The notes under the pieces are model-generated. The model ran no database searches and was not told the DNA's origin. It saw only the letters and a list, made by a program, of their open reading frames with translations. The position numbers were made by a program, and so were the translations under genes. Below are positions 8,929-16,599 of a DNA stretch of 64,000 nucleotides, in pieces. Position 1 is the stretch's first letter. Every line of letters starts with the position of its first letter. This DNA is from Caulobacter sp. NIBR1757 (GTDB lineage: Bacteria > Pseudomonadota > Alphaproteobacteria > Caulobacterales > Caulobacteraceae), in contig NZ_CP115463.1 of the NCBI RefSeq assembly GCF_027912495.1, forward strand, positions 1,201,501 to 1,265,500, written 5' to 3'.

Positions 8929-8965
8929 CCTCATTGATTTAAGCCTGTAGTCTGGAGGTCTTCCC

Positions 8966-9478
8966 ATGCGCGCCGCCATCCTCATCCTGCCCCTCGTCCT
9001 GCTGGCCGCCTGCGACGGCAAGGCGGCGGGGGAGCGCTACAAGGCGCGGGCGGCGGCGATCGATCCGCCGAAGCTGTGGTCGGTCGAGGTCGTTCCGGCC
9101 CAGGCCGGGGTGGCGCCGGTCAAGGTCTGCGCCGACAGCCGCATCCATGAGGGCCTGGCGCGGCCGGCGGTGACGGCGGGCGGCGCGGGCTGCCGGCCGA
9201 TCGGCCAGGAGGTGGTCTCCGGCGGCGCCCGCATCCAGCGCTGCGAGCTGAACGGCGAGACCTGGGTGACGACGGCGGCGGTCAGCGGCGACCTGGCCCG
9301 CGACTTCACCTCGGTGCAGTCGGCCGAGCCGGTGAGTGGTGCGGGGGGATACAGCCAGACGCGTCGCTACCGGCTGATCGGCGACTGCCCGAAGGACTGG
9401 AACGTCGGCGACAGCACCGACCAGCAGGGCAACCATGTGAAGGGGCAGTCGGGGTTGCTGGCGCTGATCGGCGGGTAG
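8966..9478 (+). CDS. Lipoprotein, DUF3617-like
   Basis: This 170-residue protein has a lipoprotein signal (LAAC lipobox, cysteine 16). The mature part has the layout of the DUF3617 family: an early tryptophan motif (PPKLWSVEV), a VCADSRI segment, and regularly placed cysteines (VKVCAD, GAGCRP, RCELNGETW, GDCPKDW) that probably pair. The function of this family is unknown. A decayed second copy of its central part lies 1.7 kb downstream at 10918-11010. The two palindromes upstream suggest specific regulation. The start has a GGAGG ribosome-binding site at 8953-8957. Confidence 0.65.
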   Translation: MRAAILILPLVLLAACDGKAAGERYKARAAAIDPPKLWSVEVVPAQAGVAPVKVCADSRIHEGLARPAVTAGGAGCRPIGQEVVSGGARIQRCELNGETWVTTAAVSGDLARDFTSVQSAEPVSGAGGYSQTRRYRLIGDCPKDWNVGDSTDQQGNHVKGQSGLLALIGG

Positions 9479-9564
9479 CGGGCCGCGCGGGGAACCAAGA
9501 CGGCGCGGCGGGCTTACCCCCCCTTTGGCGCGCCCGCCCGCGCGCCGCGCGCAGCAGAGCCTCC

Positions 9565-10569
9565 ATGCCTCCCTTCCCAGACGACCGGGCCGTCCGCCAG
9601 GCCCTCGCCGCCTATCAGTCGCCCGACCCCCGACGAAGCGTCTGGGAGCTGTGGATCACCGCCCTGCCGCTGGCCATCCTGTGGGTGGCGGCGGCGAACG
9701 GCGTCGCCCACGGCCATTGGTGGACCCTGCTGCTGGCCCTGCCGGCCGGGGCCTTCCTGGTGCGGCTGTTCCTGATCCAGCACGACTGTGGCCACCGCGC
9801 CTGGTTCGCTTCTCCCGCCGCCAACGACTGGACCGGCCGGCTGATCGGCGTGCTGACCGTGACGCCTTACGACTACTGGCGGCGCACCCACGCCATCCAC
9901 CACGCCACCTCCGGCAACCTGGACCGGCGCTCGCTGGGCGGGGTCGAGACCCTGACGGTCGAGGAATACCGCGCCCTGCCGCCGCCGCGCCGCGCCGCCT
10001 ATCGCTTCTACCGAAACCCGCTGGTCATCCTGGGCCTCGGCCCCGCCTATCTGTTCGCCCTGCAGCACCGCATCCCGGTCGGGCTGATGAAGGACCCCGC
10101 CGCCTGGCGCAGCGTGCTCGGCAACAATCTCGGGCTGGCGGCGCTGATCGGCTGCGAGATCGCCCTGACCGGCTCGCCCCTGGCCTTGGTGGCTCACCTG
10201 GCCATCGTCGTGGTGGCGGCCACCATCGGGGTCGGGCTGTTCTATGTGCAGCACCAGTTCGAGGACGCTTCCTGGCGGCGCCAGTCCGACTGGACGGCGC
10301 TCGACGCCGCCCTGCACGGCAGCTCCCACCTGACGATGCCGGCCCCCCTGCGCTGGCTGACCGCCAACATCGGGGCGCACCACATCCACCACGCGGCCAG
10401 CAGGATCCCCTTCTATCGCCTGCCGGACGTCCTGCGCGACCATCCGACCCTGAGCGGGCGGCGGGTGGACCTGAGCGGGGCGTGGCGGGCGCTGCGGCTG
10501 GCGCTGTGGGACGAGGGGGAAGGGCGGCTGGTGGGGTTTGCCGGGGTGCGGGGCGGCAGGAGCGGCTGA
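9565..10569 (+). CDS. Membrane fatty acid desaturase
   Basis: This 334-residue integral membrane di-iron enzyme carries all three histidine boxes of acyl-lipid desaturases: HDCGHR (about residue 73), HAIHH (about 110) and HHIHH (about 272). Hydrophobic stretches lie between them, including a pair around residues 28-70 and another at about 190-225. It resembles the bacterial omega-6/Delta-12 desaturase group, which introduces double bonds into membrane lipid chains using ferredoxin- or cytochrome-supplied electrons. It stands alone, and no electron-transfer partner is adjacent. The C-terminal tail is short and arginine/glycine-rich. Confidence 0.9.
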   Translation: MPPFPDDRAVRQALAAYQSPDPRRSVWELWITALPLAILWVAAANGVAHGHWWTLLLALPAGAFLVRLFLIQHDCGHRAWFASPAANDWTGRLIGVLTVTPYDYWRRTHAIHHATSGNLDRRSLGGVETLTVEEYRALPPPRRAAYRFYRNPLVILGLGPAYLFALQHRIPVGLMKDPAAWRSVLGNNLGLAALIGCEIALTGSPLALVAHLAIVVVAATIGVGLFYVQHQFEDASWRRQSDWTALDAALHGSSHLTMPAPLRWLTANIGAHHIHHAASRIPFYRLPDVLRDHPTLSGRRVDLSGAWRALRLALWDEGEGRLVGFAGVRGGRSG

Positions 10570-10598
10570 GCCGTCGCCGACGTCACGGTCAGAGACCC

Positions 10599-10874
10599 CT
10601 AGCGGATCGTCTCTTTTTCCTTCGGCGCCGAGACCCGGCGGGGCCTGGCCTCGAATTTCGGCTTGGGCAGCAGCCGGAAGCGCGTCTCGCACCAGGCGAA
10701 GGCGACGCCGACGTCGAGCAGCGCATCGGACCGCCCGCACGGGCAGGCGAAACCCATGACCTCGATGACACGATAGGTCTCGCCCGCCACCAGGGGCACG
10801 GGCTCGCCCGTGACATGGTTGGGGGCGGCGTTGACGCACAGGACAAGATCGCCAGGGCCGACGGCGTCAGTCAT
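10599..10874 (-). CDS. Small hypothetical protein with CPC motif
   Basis: This 91-residue protein begins MTDAVGPGDLVLCVNAAP and contains GETYRVIEVMGFACPCG, DVGVAFAWCETRFRLLPKP and a basic tail. The repeated short hydrophobic strands with VxAGETYRV look like a small beta-barrel fold, and the CPC and other cysteines could bind metal, but I recognise no named family. The ATG at 10874 is preferred over a TTG at 10928, because the TTG extension runs through the lipoprotein pseudogene remnant on the other strand. No good ribosome-binding site precedes either start, so the gene is only moderately supported. Confidence 0.55.
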   Translation of the reverse strand: MTDAVGPGDLVLCVNAAPNHVTGEPVPLVAGETYRVIEVMGFACPCGRSDALLDVGVAFAWCETRFRLLPKPKFEARPRRVSAPKEKETIR

Positions 10875-10917
10875 GGGGGGTATCCATTCTTGCCAGGAAA
10901 GGTAATCCGTTTGCCGC

Positions 10918-11010
10918 CGGCTCGGCAAGGAAGTGGTCTCAGCGACACCCGCATCCAGTGCTGCGAGATGAACGACGAAGCCTAGGTAGCGCCGGCGGCT
11001 GTCTGTGAAG
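10918..11010 (+). pseudogene. Remnant of a second DUF3617-like lipoprotein gene
   Basis: About 90 bases here align with 9196-9290 of the lipoprotein gene. In the frame that aligns, the remnant reads S-DTRIQCCEMNDEA-stop-VAPAAV against S-GARIQRCELNGETWVTTAAV in the intact gene. A one-base deletion just before this segment shifts the frame, and the tryptophan codon of ETW has become TAG. Nothing of the N-terminal or C-terminal thirds is recognisable. It marks a past duplication or recombination at the edge of the accessory patch that holds the STAND gene. Confidence 0.7.
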
Positions 11011-11077
11011 TCGAGTTGGCGCCATCGACAAGCGGCGACCCGCTAGTGCAATGGCGACTGATAGAACCATTGCTCGG

Positions 11078-14000
11078 TCAGATAACACCGGCTGCACGCA
11101 TCGCCTCGATCACGGCCTCACCGAACAACTCCGTAAGGCGACCAAAGACCTCGACTTCGCTCAGCGCTTGGTCTTCTGCGAGTAGCAATTTGTTGGCGTT
11201 GACCACCGCTGTCGCGACAAGGGGCACGAGCCGCTCGCTGAGCGTCTCAAGCATTGGAATCGCTGCACTAACGCTCAGCGCATATGCCGAGAGCGCCGTC
11301 TCGACATCAGCGCTTTCCGCAATCTCTCCGAGAACGAGGGCGCAGTGCGCCAACCCAGGTAAGTAGGCAGCGGGGTTGTCGCGGGCGAGCTCTTGTTGGA
11401 TGCTTACCGCGTGGCGCGCGGAGTCTACGGCATCCTTGCGGCCTCCGGTTTGCCTGAGGAAAATCGCGAGATTGGTCAAGCTTCTGGCTAGGTCAGGCAG
11501 ATACGCCGCCGGGTTTGCGCGCGCGAATTCTTTGCGGATGTCGACTGCGCGGCGGGCGGGGTCCAAGGCACCCTGGCTGTCTCCGGTTTGGCTCAGGAGA
11601 ATGGCGAGGTTGTGTAGGCTCCCGGCCAGGGCGGGAAGGTACGCGGCAGAGTTGGCGCGGGCGAGGTCCTCGCGAAGATCGACTGCGCGGCGGGCCGGCT
11701 CGAGGGCGCCCTGACTGTCGCCGGTCTCGCTGAGACGGTTGGCGAGGTTGTTCAGACTGATGGCCAAGTCGGGATTGTACGCGGCCGGGTTGGCGCGGGC
11801 GAGCTCTTCATAAATCTCGCCTGCGCGGCGGGCCGGGTCGAGAGCGCCTTGTTGGTCGCCAGTTTCGCTGAGGAAAACGGCGAAGTTGTCCAGGCTCGCA
11901 GCCAGGTGAGATAGATAGGCGGCGGGATTGGTGCGGGCGAGCTCTTCGAGGATATCCACGGCTCGGGCGGCGGGGCCGAGAGCGCCCTGATGGTCCCCGG
12001 CTTGGCTGAGGCGGCTAGCGAGGTTAGTCAAGCCCATGGCCAAGTCGGGGAGATGGGCGGCGGGGTTGGCGCGGGCGAGATTGTCCTGGATTTCAACTGC
12101 GCGGCGGGCGGGGTCGAGGGCACCTTCGCGATCTCCGGTCTGGCCGAGGAAAATAGCAAGGTTGCTCAGATTCCTGGCCAAGTCGGGGAGGTAGGCTGTG
12201 GGGTTACCTTGGACGAGCTCTTCGTGGAAATCGACAGCGCGTTGGGCGATGGCCAAGGCGCCTCGGCGATCGCCAAGCTCGCTGAGGCGGCCAGCCAGAT
12301 TGAGCAGGCTCCTAGCTAAGGCTGGCAGGTACTCTGCGGGTTTGGCTTTAGCGAGTTTTTCGTAGATATCTACAGCGCGGCGGGCGGGGACGATCGCGCC
12401 TTGGCGATCGCCGGTCTCGCCTAGAAAAACGGCAAGGTTGTTTAGGCTCGCGGCCAGATCGGGAAGATGGGCGCCGGGGTTAATTTGAGCGAGTTCTTGG
12501 TAGATATCGACGGCACGGCGAGCTGGATCTAGGGCGCCTTGGCAGTCGCCGGTCTCCCTGAGGCGGTTGGCAAGGGTGTCCAGACTGGCAGCAAGGGCGG
12601 ATCGCTCGCCTTCTGTTGTGGGCTTAGCCAACAGCGCCAAGGCCTGTCGCGCTACCGCCAGCGCTAGGTTCGCAAGAGGAAGAGAAAAGCTAGGTAAAGT
12701 CGCTTGAAGCCGCGTCACGGCCTCGGTGCCAAGGGCCGGAACCATCGCCTCGATCGCGCTCACGGCCCGGGCGCTCACCTCGCGGACTCCGGGCTCATGC
12801 TCGCGTCGATCGGCGCGGGCGAGGACGGCAAACAGGCTAGCCGGGTCACTAGAATACAGCGGTGGGCCAGCCAAAGCGGAACGGAGGGTGGCGGTGACTA
12901 GTTCGCCGTGGGCGTCCTCCGCCAGAGCCCGCATAGCAACGTGCTCGCCGAGGAGGTCGGGTTCGACACTGCGTAGCCAACGCTGATCGCGGACGCGCAG
13001 ACCGTAGAGGCGCTCGGCCGCAGCGACCGTGTCTTCCCGTTCTCGTGGTGAGTCCCGCGTCGTCCGCGGATCGGCCTCGGTCAACGCCAAAGCCCCGGCG
13101 TGGGTTGCTGATTGTATGAGGGTAAGTTGGGTGACGAGGCGGTGAAGCCTCACGACGCGGGGATCGTTGCCGTTTGGCGCTCTCAGGTGACGTATCCAGT
13201 GTCGGCGCTCCTCCAGATACATCTGCTCAAGCACGCTTGTGCCGCTCCTGAGCTCGCCGCAGGCGGCCAGGAAAGCGGCCATGGCGACCATGAGCGGGCG
13301 ATCAAGGTCGCGGCCAGCCAAGGCGGCGGTCGGGTCGGCAAGCGGCGCGGCAAGCCCAAGCCGGTCCAGCTCGTGGGTGAAGCTGGCCTGGGCGCGGTCA
13401 AAGAGCGCAGCCTGCTCCTCCGGCGTGAGAGGGTCCTCAATCGTTCGATGCGGCTCAACTTCGAACACCGCAGCGATCTCGGGTTCGTTGCGAAGATCGG
13501 ACCACCAACCTTCCGACGAACGGGCCAGCGCGACTATGCGAATCCGTCCTTCCCGAACCTGGTCAGCGGCGCCACACGCCTCCTTCAACAGTTGCTGCTG
13601 GCCTTCCGCGTAGTCGAGGACGATGCAGACCCCGTCGCAATCATCCGCTCGCATGAGATCCGCCAGAGCGCCTGCGGCCATACGCCCGGTGTTGCGTGGA
13701 GCAAGGAAGGTGCATCGCCAACCCTCCAAGTCGAGCTGGCGCAGCGCCTCGATGGTGAGGCGTGTCTTGCCCAGGCCGCCGGGCGCGACGTACAGACGGC
13801 CTCGGGCCTTTGGCCCTTCGGTCTGTCGGGCCCATGTCAGCAGGTCGGCTAGGATGTCGCCACGATCAAGATAGGGGACGACGCGGTAGCGCGCGATCAC
13901 CAACTGGGTGGGCAGCTCGCGAATCTGATCCTCGTGACCCTCGATGGCCATGACGCCCAAATTGTCCTGTATACCGTGCCAGTCGCGCTGGCTTTCGCGC

Positions 14001-14758
14001 AGGGCATAGGCGATGGCACCCTCTTGGCCCAGCCGCATGCCCGCGAGAATCTCCTCCCGGTCGATGCGGATACTCTTGAGCGCCTCCTGAATGTCGACCT
14101 GCCCTTCAAGCAGCCTGGCCAGGCCTTGCTGAGTCAGAATCGATTCGACGCGGGCGTTGGTCTTCACTTCCTCGGCCAAGATGCCGCGGAAGGCCGGCCA
14201 CCAAGCGCCGCCGTGATCGGGGTCGCCCTGGCGGAAGATGGTCGCGAACCGGTCCCAGTCGCCGTATTGCCCGGCGGCGGCCTTGAGGTCTGCAAGAGCC
14301 CAATCTTCGGCCAGTTCGCGGAAAGCTGCGAGGCGTCTGGCAGCTGGCACCGCGTCGACCGGGTCAGGATGCGTGAAGACCCGCTGGATCTGGGTCTCGA
14401 CCTCAAGCTGTTTTTCAGGGTCCGGAGCTGGTGGCGGCCTGTTCTTCAGCCCCTGGTTAATTAAGAGCGTTATCTTGCGCTCCAAGTCGTCCGGGGAATA
14501 GCCAGCGAATTTTCGCCAGTGCGGATGTGGCAGGCGCAGATACGCCCGGAGAGCCCCGCGCACGGCCAGGGCTTGCGCACGCCGGACTGCGCGGTGGACA
14601 TCGCCGTTGCGAGGATTGTCGTCGCCAATAGCGTCCTGCACCGCCTTAACTGTTCGACAGAACATGCGGTCGCCCAAGCCCTGGAGCGGACCGGAGGCGG
14701 CCGTGGCCAGTTGCGCGCCAAGGAAGGCGGCGACAGTCAGTGTAATGGGTTCCGGCAT
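11078..14758 (-). CDS. STAND-type NTPase with nine C-terminal TPR repeats
   Basis: The 1226-residue protein has three parts. Residues 1-300 form an N-terminal region that starts with a hydrophobic, small-residue helix (ITLTVAAFLGAQLATAAS) and shows no nuclease, TIR or protease motif I can recognise. Residues 320-700 hold a P-loop ATPase with Walker A APGGLGKT (325-332) and Walker B CIVLDYAE (378-385), then helical and winged-helix-like sequence, as in STAND/NACHT-type switches. Residues 718-1132 are nine TPR-like repeats with a 46-residue period, built on LPDLAxSLxNLA and GDxxGALDPARRAVDI, plus a degenerate tenth. Proteins of this layout act as ligand-triggered oligomerising switches, and several (Avs, bacterial NACHT proteins) defend against phages. 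It is a single gene with no co-directional partner, and its base composition looks less GC-rich than its neighbours. ATG 14758 has an AGGGGGT ribosome-binding site. Confidence 0.82.
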   Translation of the reverse strand: MPEPITLTVAAFLGAQLATAASGPLQGLGDRMFCRTVKAVQDAIGDDNPRNGDVHRAVRRAQALAVRGALRAYLRLPHPHWRKFAGYSPDDLERKITLLINQGLKNRPPPAPDPEKQLEVETQIQRVFTHPDPVDAVPAARRLAAFRELAEDWALADLKAAAGQYGDWDRFATIFRQGDPDHGGAWWPAFRGILAEEVKTNARVESILTQQGLARLLEGQVDIQEALKSIRIDREEILAGMRLGQEGAIAYALRESQRDWHGIQDNLGVMAIEGHEDQIRELPTQLVIARYRVVPYLDRGDILADLLTWARQTEGPKARGRLYVAPGGLGKTRLTIEALRQLDLEGWRCTFLAPRNTGRMAAGALADLMRADDCDGVCIVLDYAEGQQQLLKEACGAADQVREGRIRIVALARSSEGWWSDLRNEPEIAAVFEVEPHRTIEDPLTPEEQAALFDRAQASFTHELDRLGLAAPLADPTAALAGRDLDRPLMVAMAAFLAACGELRSGTSVLEQMYLEERRHWIRHLRAPNGNDPRVVRLHRLVTQLTLIQSATHAGALALTEADPRTTRDSPREREDTVAAAERLYGLRVRDQRWLRSVEPDLLGEHVAMRALAEDAHGELVTATLRSALAGPPLYSSDPASLFAVLARADRREHEPGVREVSARAVSAIEAMVPALGTEAVTRLQATLPSFSLPLANLALAVARQALALLAKPTTEGERSALAASLDTLANRLRETGDCQGALDPARRAVDIYQELAQINPGAHLPDLAASLNNLAVFLGETGDRQGAIVPARRAVDIYEKLAKAKPAEYLPALARSLLNLAGRLSELGDRRGALAIAQRAVDFHEELVQGNPTAYLPDLARNLSNLAIFLGQTGDREGALDPARRAVEIQDNLARANPAAHLPDLAMGLTNLASRLSQAGDHQGALGPAARAVDILEELARTNPAAYLSHLAASLDNFAVFLSETGDQQGALDPARRAGEIYEELARANPAAYNPDLAISLNNLANRLSETGDSQGALEPARRAVDLREDLARANSAAYLPALAGSLHNLAILLSQTGDSQGALDPARRAVDIRKEFARANPAAYLPDLARSLTNLAIFLRQTGGRKDAVDSARHAVSIQQELARDNPAAYLPGLAHCALVLGEIAESADVETALSAYALSVSAAIPMLETLSERLVPLVATAVVNANKLLLAEDQALSEVEVFGRLTELFGEAVIEAMRAAGVI
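11363..12607 (-). repeat. Nine tandem 138-bp coding repeats (TPR array)
   Basis: Inside the STAND gene the DNA repeats with a 138-bp period, matching the 46-residue protein repeat. The blocks around GCGCGGCGGGCGGGGTC and its variants recur nine times and stay similar at the DNA level, which suggests recent expansion or gene conversion. Copy number could vary between strains. Confidence 0.75.
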
Positions 14759-14916
14759 AGCACCCCCTGCACCGTAGGTTGGCAGAGGAGCGGGTGAATG
14801 CCAAGGTTGCCTTCGGGTGTTGACTGTCTCCAAGACGAGCCGCCTTCACCCCCTCGCCAAAACGCGTTAACCCTTACGGCATCGCCGGCTGGGGGCCGGA
14901 TGCGAGGAGAGAACTC

Positions 14917-15348
14917 ATGTTTGCCGCGTTTCCGCTGCTGGCCATTCCGGTGGTCGTCTACAATCTGATCGTGCTGACCATGGGCGGGTTCGGGTCGCAG
15001 GACATCCAGATGCAGATGACCGGGCCGCTGTTCACCATCACCATGACCTCGGGCTCGCCCTGGTCGGTCAGCCTGTCGGACCTGTTGCTGGCCGGCAGCC
15101 TGGTGGTGCTGTTCATCGAGCTGTTGAAATCGACGACCAGTCGGCGGATCGCCATCATCAATCACTCGCTGTCGATGCTGCTGTTCATCATCTGTCTGGT
15201 GGAGTTCCTGCTGGCCCCGGCGTTCGCGACCTCCACCTTCTTCCTGATGACGGTGATGGTGCTGCTCGACGTTCTGGCCGGCTTCATCGTCACCATCGTC
15301 GCCGCCCGCCGGGATGTCGACTTCGGCGTGGGGAATGACGGGGTCTGA
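14917..15348 (+). CDS. Small integral membrane protein of unknown function
   Basis: This 143-residue protein has four predicted membrane helices at about residues 3-22, 54-70, 82-102 and 105-128. A short extracytoplasmic loop with QDIQMQMTGPLFTITMTSG lies between the first two. The tail RRDVDFGVGNDGV is polar. The combination of a periplasmic beta-rich loop after helix 1 and ISRRIAIINHSLSMLLFIICLVEFL-like helices is common to a conserved alphaproteobacterial family that I cannot name. A GAGGAGAG ribosome-binding site lies at 14905-14912. A single TTAAC element at 14868-14872 could be a CtrA half-site, but alone it is weak evidence. Confidence 0.72.
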   Translation: MFAAFPLLAIPVVVYNLIVLTMGGFGSQDIQMQMTGPLFTITMTSGSPWSVSLSDLLLAGSLVVLFIELLKSTTSRRIAIINHSLSMLLFIICLVEFLLAPAFATSTFFLMTVMVLLDVLAGFIVTIVAARRDVDFGVGNDGV

Positions 15349-15393
15349 TACGCGATACCCTGTCGGGATTGGCGTTCGGCTTCCTCCTCAGTT

Positions 15394-15564
15394 CCGCTCA
15401 TCCCGGTGACTACCGGGATCCAGTTCATAGAGCGCGGTGACTGAAGAGCGTGCCCTTGGGCACGGCTGTGATCGGCGGAATGTGAACGGCGCCGTGCCTG
15501 AAGGCACGAGTCCCGGCCAGCGGCGCCCTACGAACTGGATCCCGGTAGTCACCGGGATGAGCGG
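15394..15564. repeat. Large palindromic intergenic element B
   Basis: The arms at 15394-15426 and 15532-15564 are a perfect 33-bp inverted repeat. Each arm contains the smaller palindrome CCCGGTGACTACCGGG or its complement. The central 105 bases hold two further hairpins (GTGCCC-TTG-GGCAC near 15451 and CGTGCC-TGAA-GGCACG near 15493). Confidence 0.85.
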
Positions 15565-15594
15565 TAGATGGGGTGGCGCGGGTGTCCTTGGAAA

Positions 15595-15663
15595 CTACGT
15601 GAGGATCGTGAAGATCAGGGCGACGACGGCGACGTCCATGGCTTTGATCAGGATGCTGGTCAC
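15595..15663 (-). CDS. Possible 22-residue membrane micropeptide
   Basis: A GTG-started frame reads MTSILIKAMDVAVVALIFTI followed by LT and a TAG stop. GGAG sits six to seven bases ahead of the start. The peptide is a short polar head followed by one membrane-length hydrophobic stretch, the typical shape of bacterial micropeptides. Nothing else supports it, and it could be chance. Confidence 0.33.
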   Translation of the reverse strand: MTSILIKAMDVAVVALIFTILT

Positions 15664-15742
15664 TTTGGGCTCCGGAACAGGGTTTATTCCGGGTTAAGCA
15701 AGACCGGCGCCAGTTGGCCCAAGCCTGTTGGAGGGCGCCTGT

Positions 15743-16054
15743 TTGGCCCTGTTCTTCGATGTCGAGTGGTACGAGGCGCGCCTGGCCGAGCGGGGGCTGT
15801 CGCGCGCCGTGCTGGCGGCGGTTTCCGGGATGAGCGAGGCCGAGCTGGGGCTGGTTTTCAAGGACCAGCGGGAGGTTTCGGCGGCCGAGGTGGCGGCGTT
15901 CGCCGAGCTGCTCGGGGTGTCGCCGGTGGAGGCGGCGGTGCGGGCGGGGGTGTCGACGCCCGTGCCGGGAACGGACCCCCTGGCAAGGATTGCCGAGCTG
16001 GAACGGCGGGTGGCGGCGTTGGAGGCGTTGGTGCGGCGCCATCCTCCCACGTAG
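15743..16054 (+). CDS. Small XRE-like helix-turn-helix protein
   Basis: The 103-residue protein begins ALFFDVEWYEARLAERGLS and has a five-helix Cro/CI-like core: LSRAVLAAVSGMSEAELGLV as the HTH and REVSAAEVAAFAELLGVSP as the following helices. A coiled-coil-like tail (LARIAELERRVAALEALV) could dimerise it. It may bind DNA, but its targets are unknown. There is no ATG; TTG 15743 is preferred because GGAGGG lies seven bases upstream. The stop codon and the last residues fall inside palindromic element C, so the C-terminus has been set by that element. Confidence 0.65.
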   Translation: MALFFDVEWYEARLAERGLSRAVLAAVSGMSEAELGLVFKDQREVSAAEVAAFAELLGVSPVEAAVRAGVSTPVPGTDPLARIAELERRVAALEALVRRHPPT

Positions 16055-16229
16055 CGCGCAGCGCGTACGGGGGAGGGGGACCGCCGCCGAAGGCGGTGGT
16101 GGAGGGGGCGAGTGACGGAGAGCCGTCCTCTTCGGCGCGACAGAGAAAAGTCACAGGCACCGGCGCACGGCCCTCGCCCCCTCCACCACGCTTCGCGCGG
16201 TCCCCCTCCCCCGTGAACGGGGGAGGATG
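16040..16229. repeat. Large palindromic intergenic element C
   Basis: The outermost arms, CATCCTCCC at 16040-16048 and GGGAGGATG at 16221-16229, extend inward as an imperfect inverted repeat. Each arm carries a run of CGGGGGAGGGGGACC type and a local hairpin (GCCGCCGAAGGCGGT on the left). The element sits between two convergent genes and overlaps the last 15 bases of the HTH gene, including its TAG stop. Confidence 0.75.
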
Positions 16230-16236
16230 TGAGCCG

Positions 16237-16575
16237 TCAGATCTCGGTTTTCTTGATCAGGCCCTTGGGTGGCCGGCGGTCGGCGGGGCCGCTGTATTCG
16301 GCTTCGAGGTAGGCGGAGCGGGCGGTTTCGACCGTGCCGGGCTGCTTCAAGCCGCGCTTGGCGCCGGGCTGGCCGAGGAGCTGGGCGGCGAAGGCGGCCT
16401 GGCCGTCAAGCGGGGGCGGGCTGGTGTGCTCGTGGGCGTGGACGCCCGAGGCCGGGACGGGGAGGGCGCCGCCGGTGGGCGGCGCGGCCGTTTGCGGCGC
16501 GGCGCGGTCCTCGCGCCGGCGGTCCTGCTGGCGGCGGTCTCCGTAAGGCCTGGTCGGGTCGAGCCGGTCGGTCAT
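16237..16575 (-). CDS. Hypothetical proline/arginine-rich protein
   Basis: This 112-residue protein begins MTDRLDPTRPYGDRRQQDRR and has a low-complexity middle rich in alanine and proline. Its C-terminal part, KQPGTVETARSAYLEAEYSG and RRPPKGLIKKTEI, looks more constrained. I recognise no family. It lies 24 bases upstream of phaR's stop on the same strand, so read-through toward phaR is not implied; it is downstream of phaR and may be the second gene of that transcript. Confidence 0.55.
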   Translation of the reverse strand: MTDRLDPTRPYGDRRQQDRRREDRAAPQTAAPPTGGALPVPASGVHAHEHTSPPPLDGQAAFAAQLLGQPGAKRGLKQPGTVETARSAYLEAEYSGPADRRPPKGLIKKTEI

Positions 16576-16599
16576 GGGCCCACAATGAGGCCCGGCCGG

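Larger units (their letters stand above)
8631..8965. other. Intergenic region with a hairpin and two palindromes, no gene seen
   Basis: I see no convincing gene in these 335 bases. Just after the GT2 stop an 8-bp stem, CGCTTCGG at 8634-8641 and CCGAAGCG at 8656-8663, could end that transcript, but no T-run follows directly; a T-rich stretch comes at 8699-8713. The right half holds two operator-like palindromes, listed separately, ahead of the lipoprotein gene at 8966. Confidence 0.5.
15349..15742. other. Intergenic stretch: palindromic element B and a possible micro-ORF
   Basis: These 394 bases hold palindromic element B (15394-15564) and a 22-codon minus-strand reading frame (15595-15663), each listed separately. 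I see no longer gene; the open frames crossing the region are produced by the palindrome. Confidence 0.6.

Noticed and set aside
10875-10928. TTG-started extension of the 91-residue protein
   Set aside because: It reads across the lipoprotein pseudogene remnant and adds no conserved sequence.
11363-12607. Regular 138-bp DNA periodicity considered as a CRISPR-like array
   Set aside because: The units are in frame, without spacers of unrelated sequence, and encode TPR helices.
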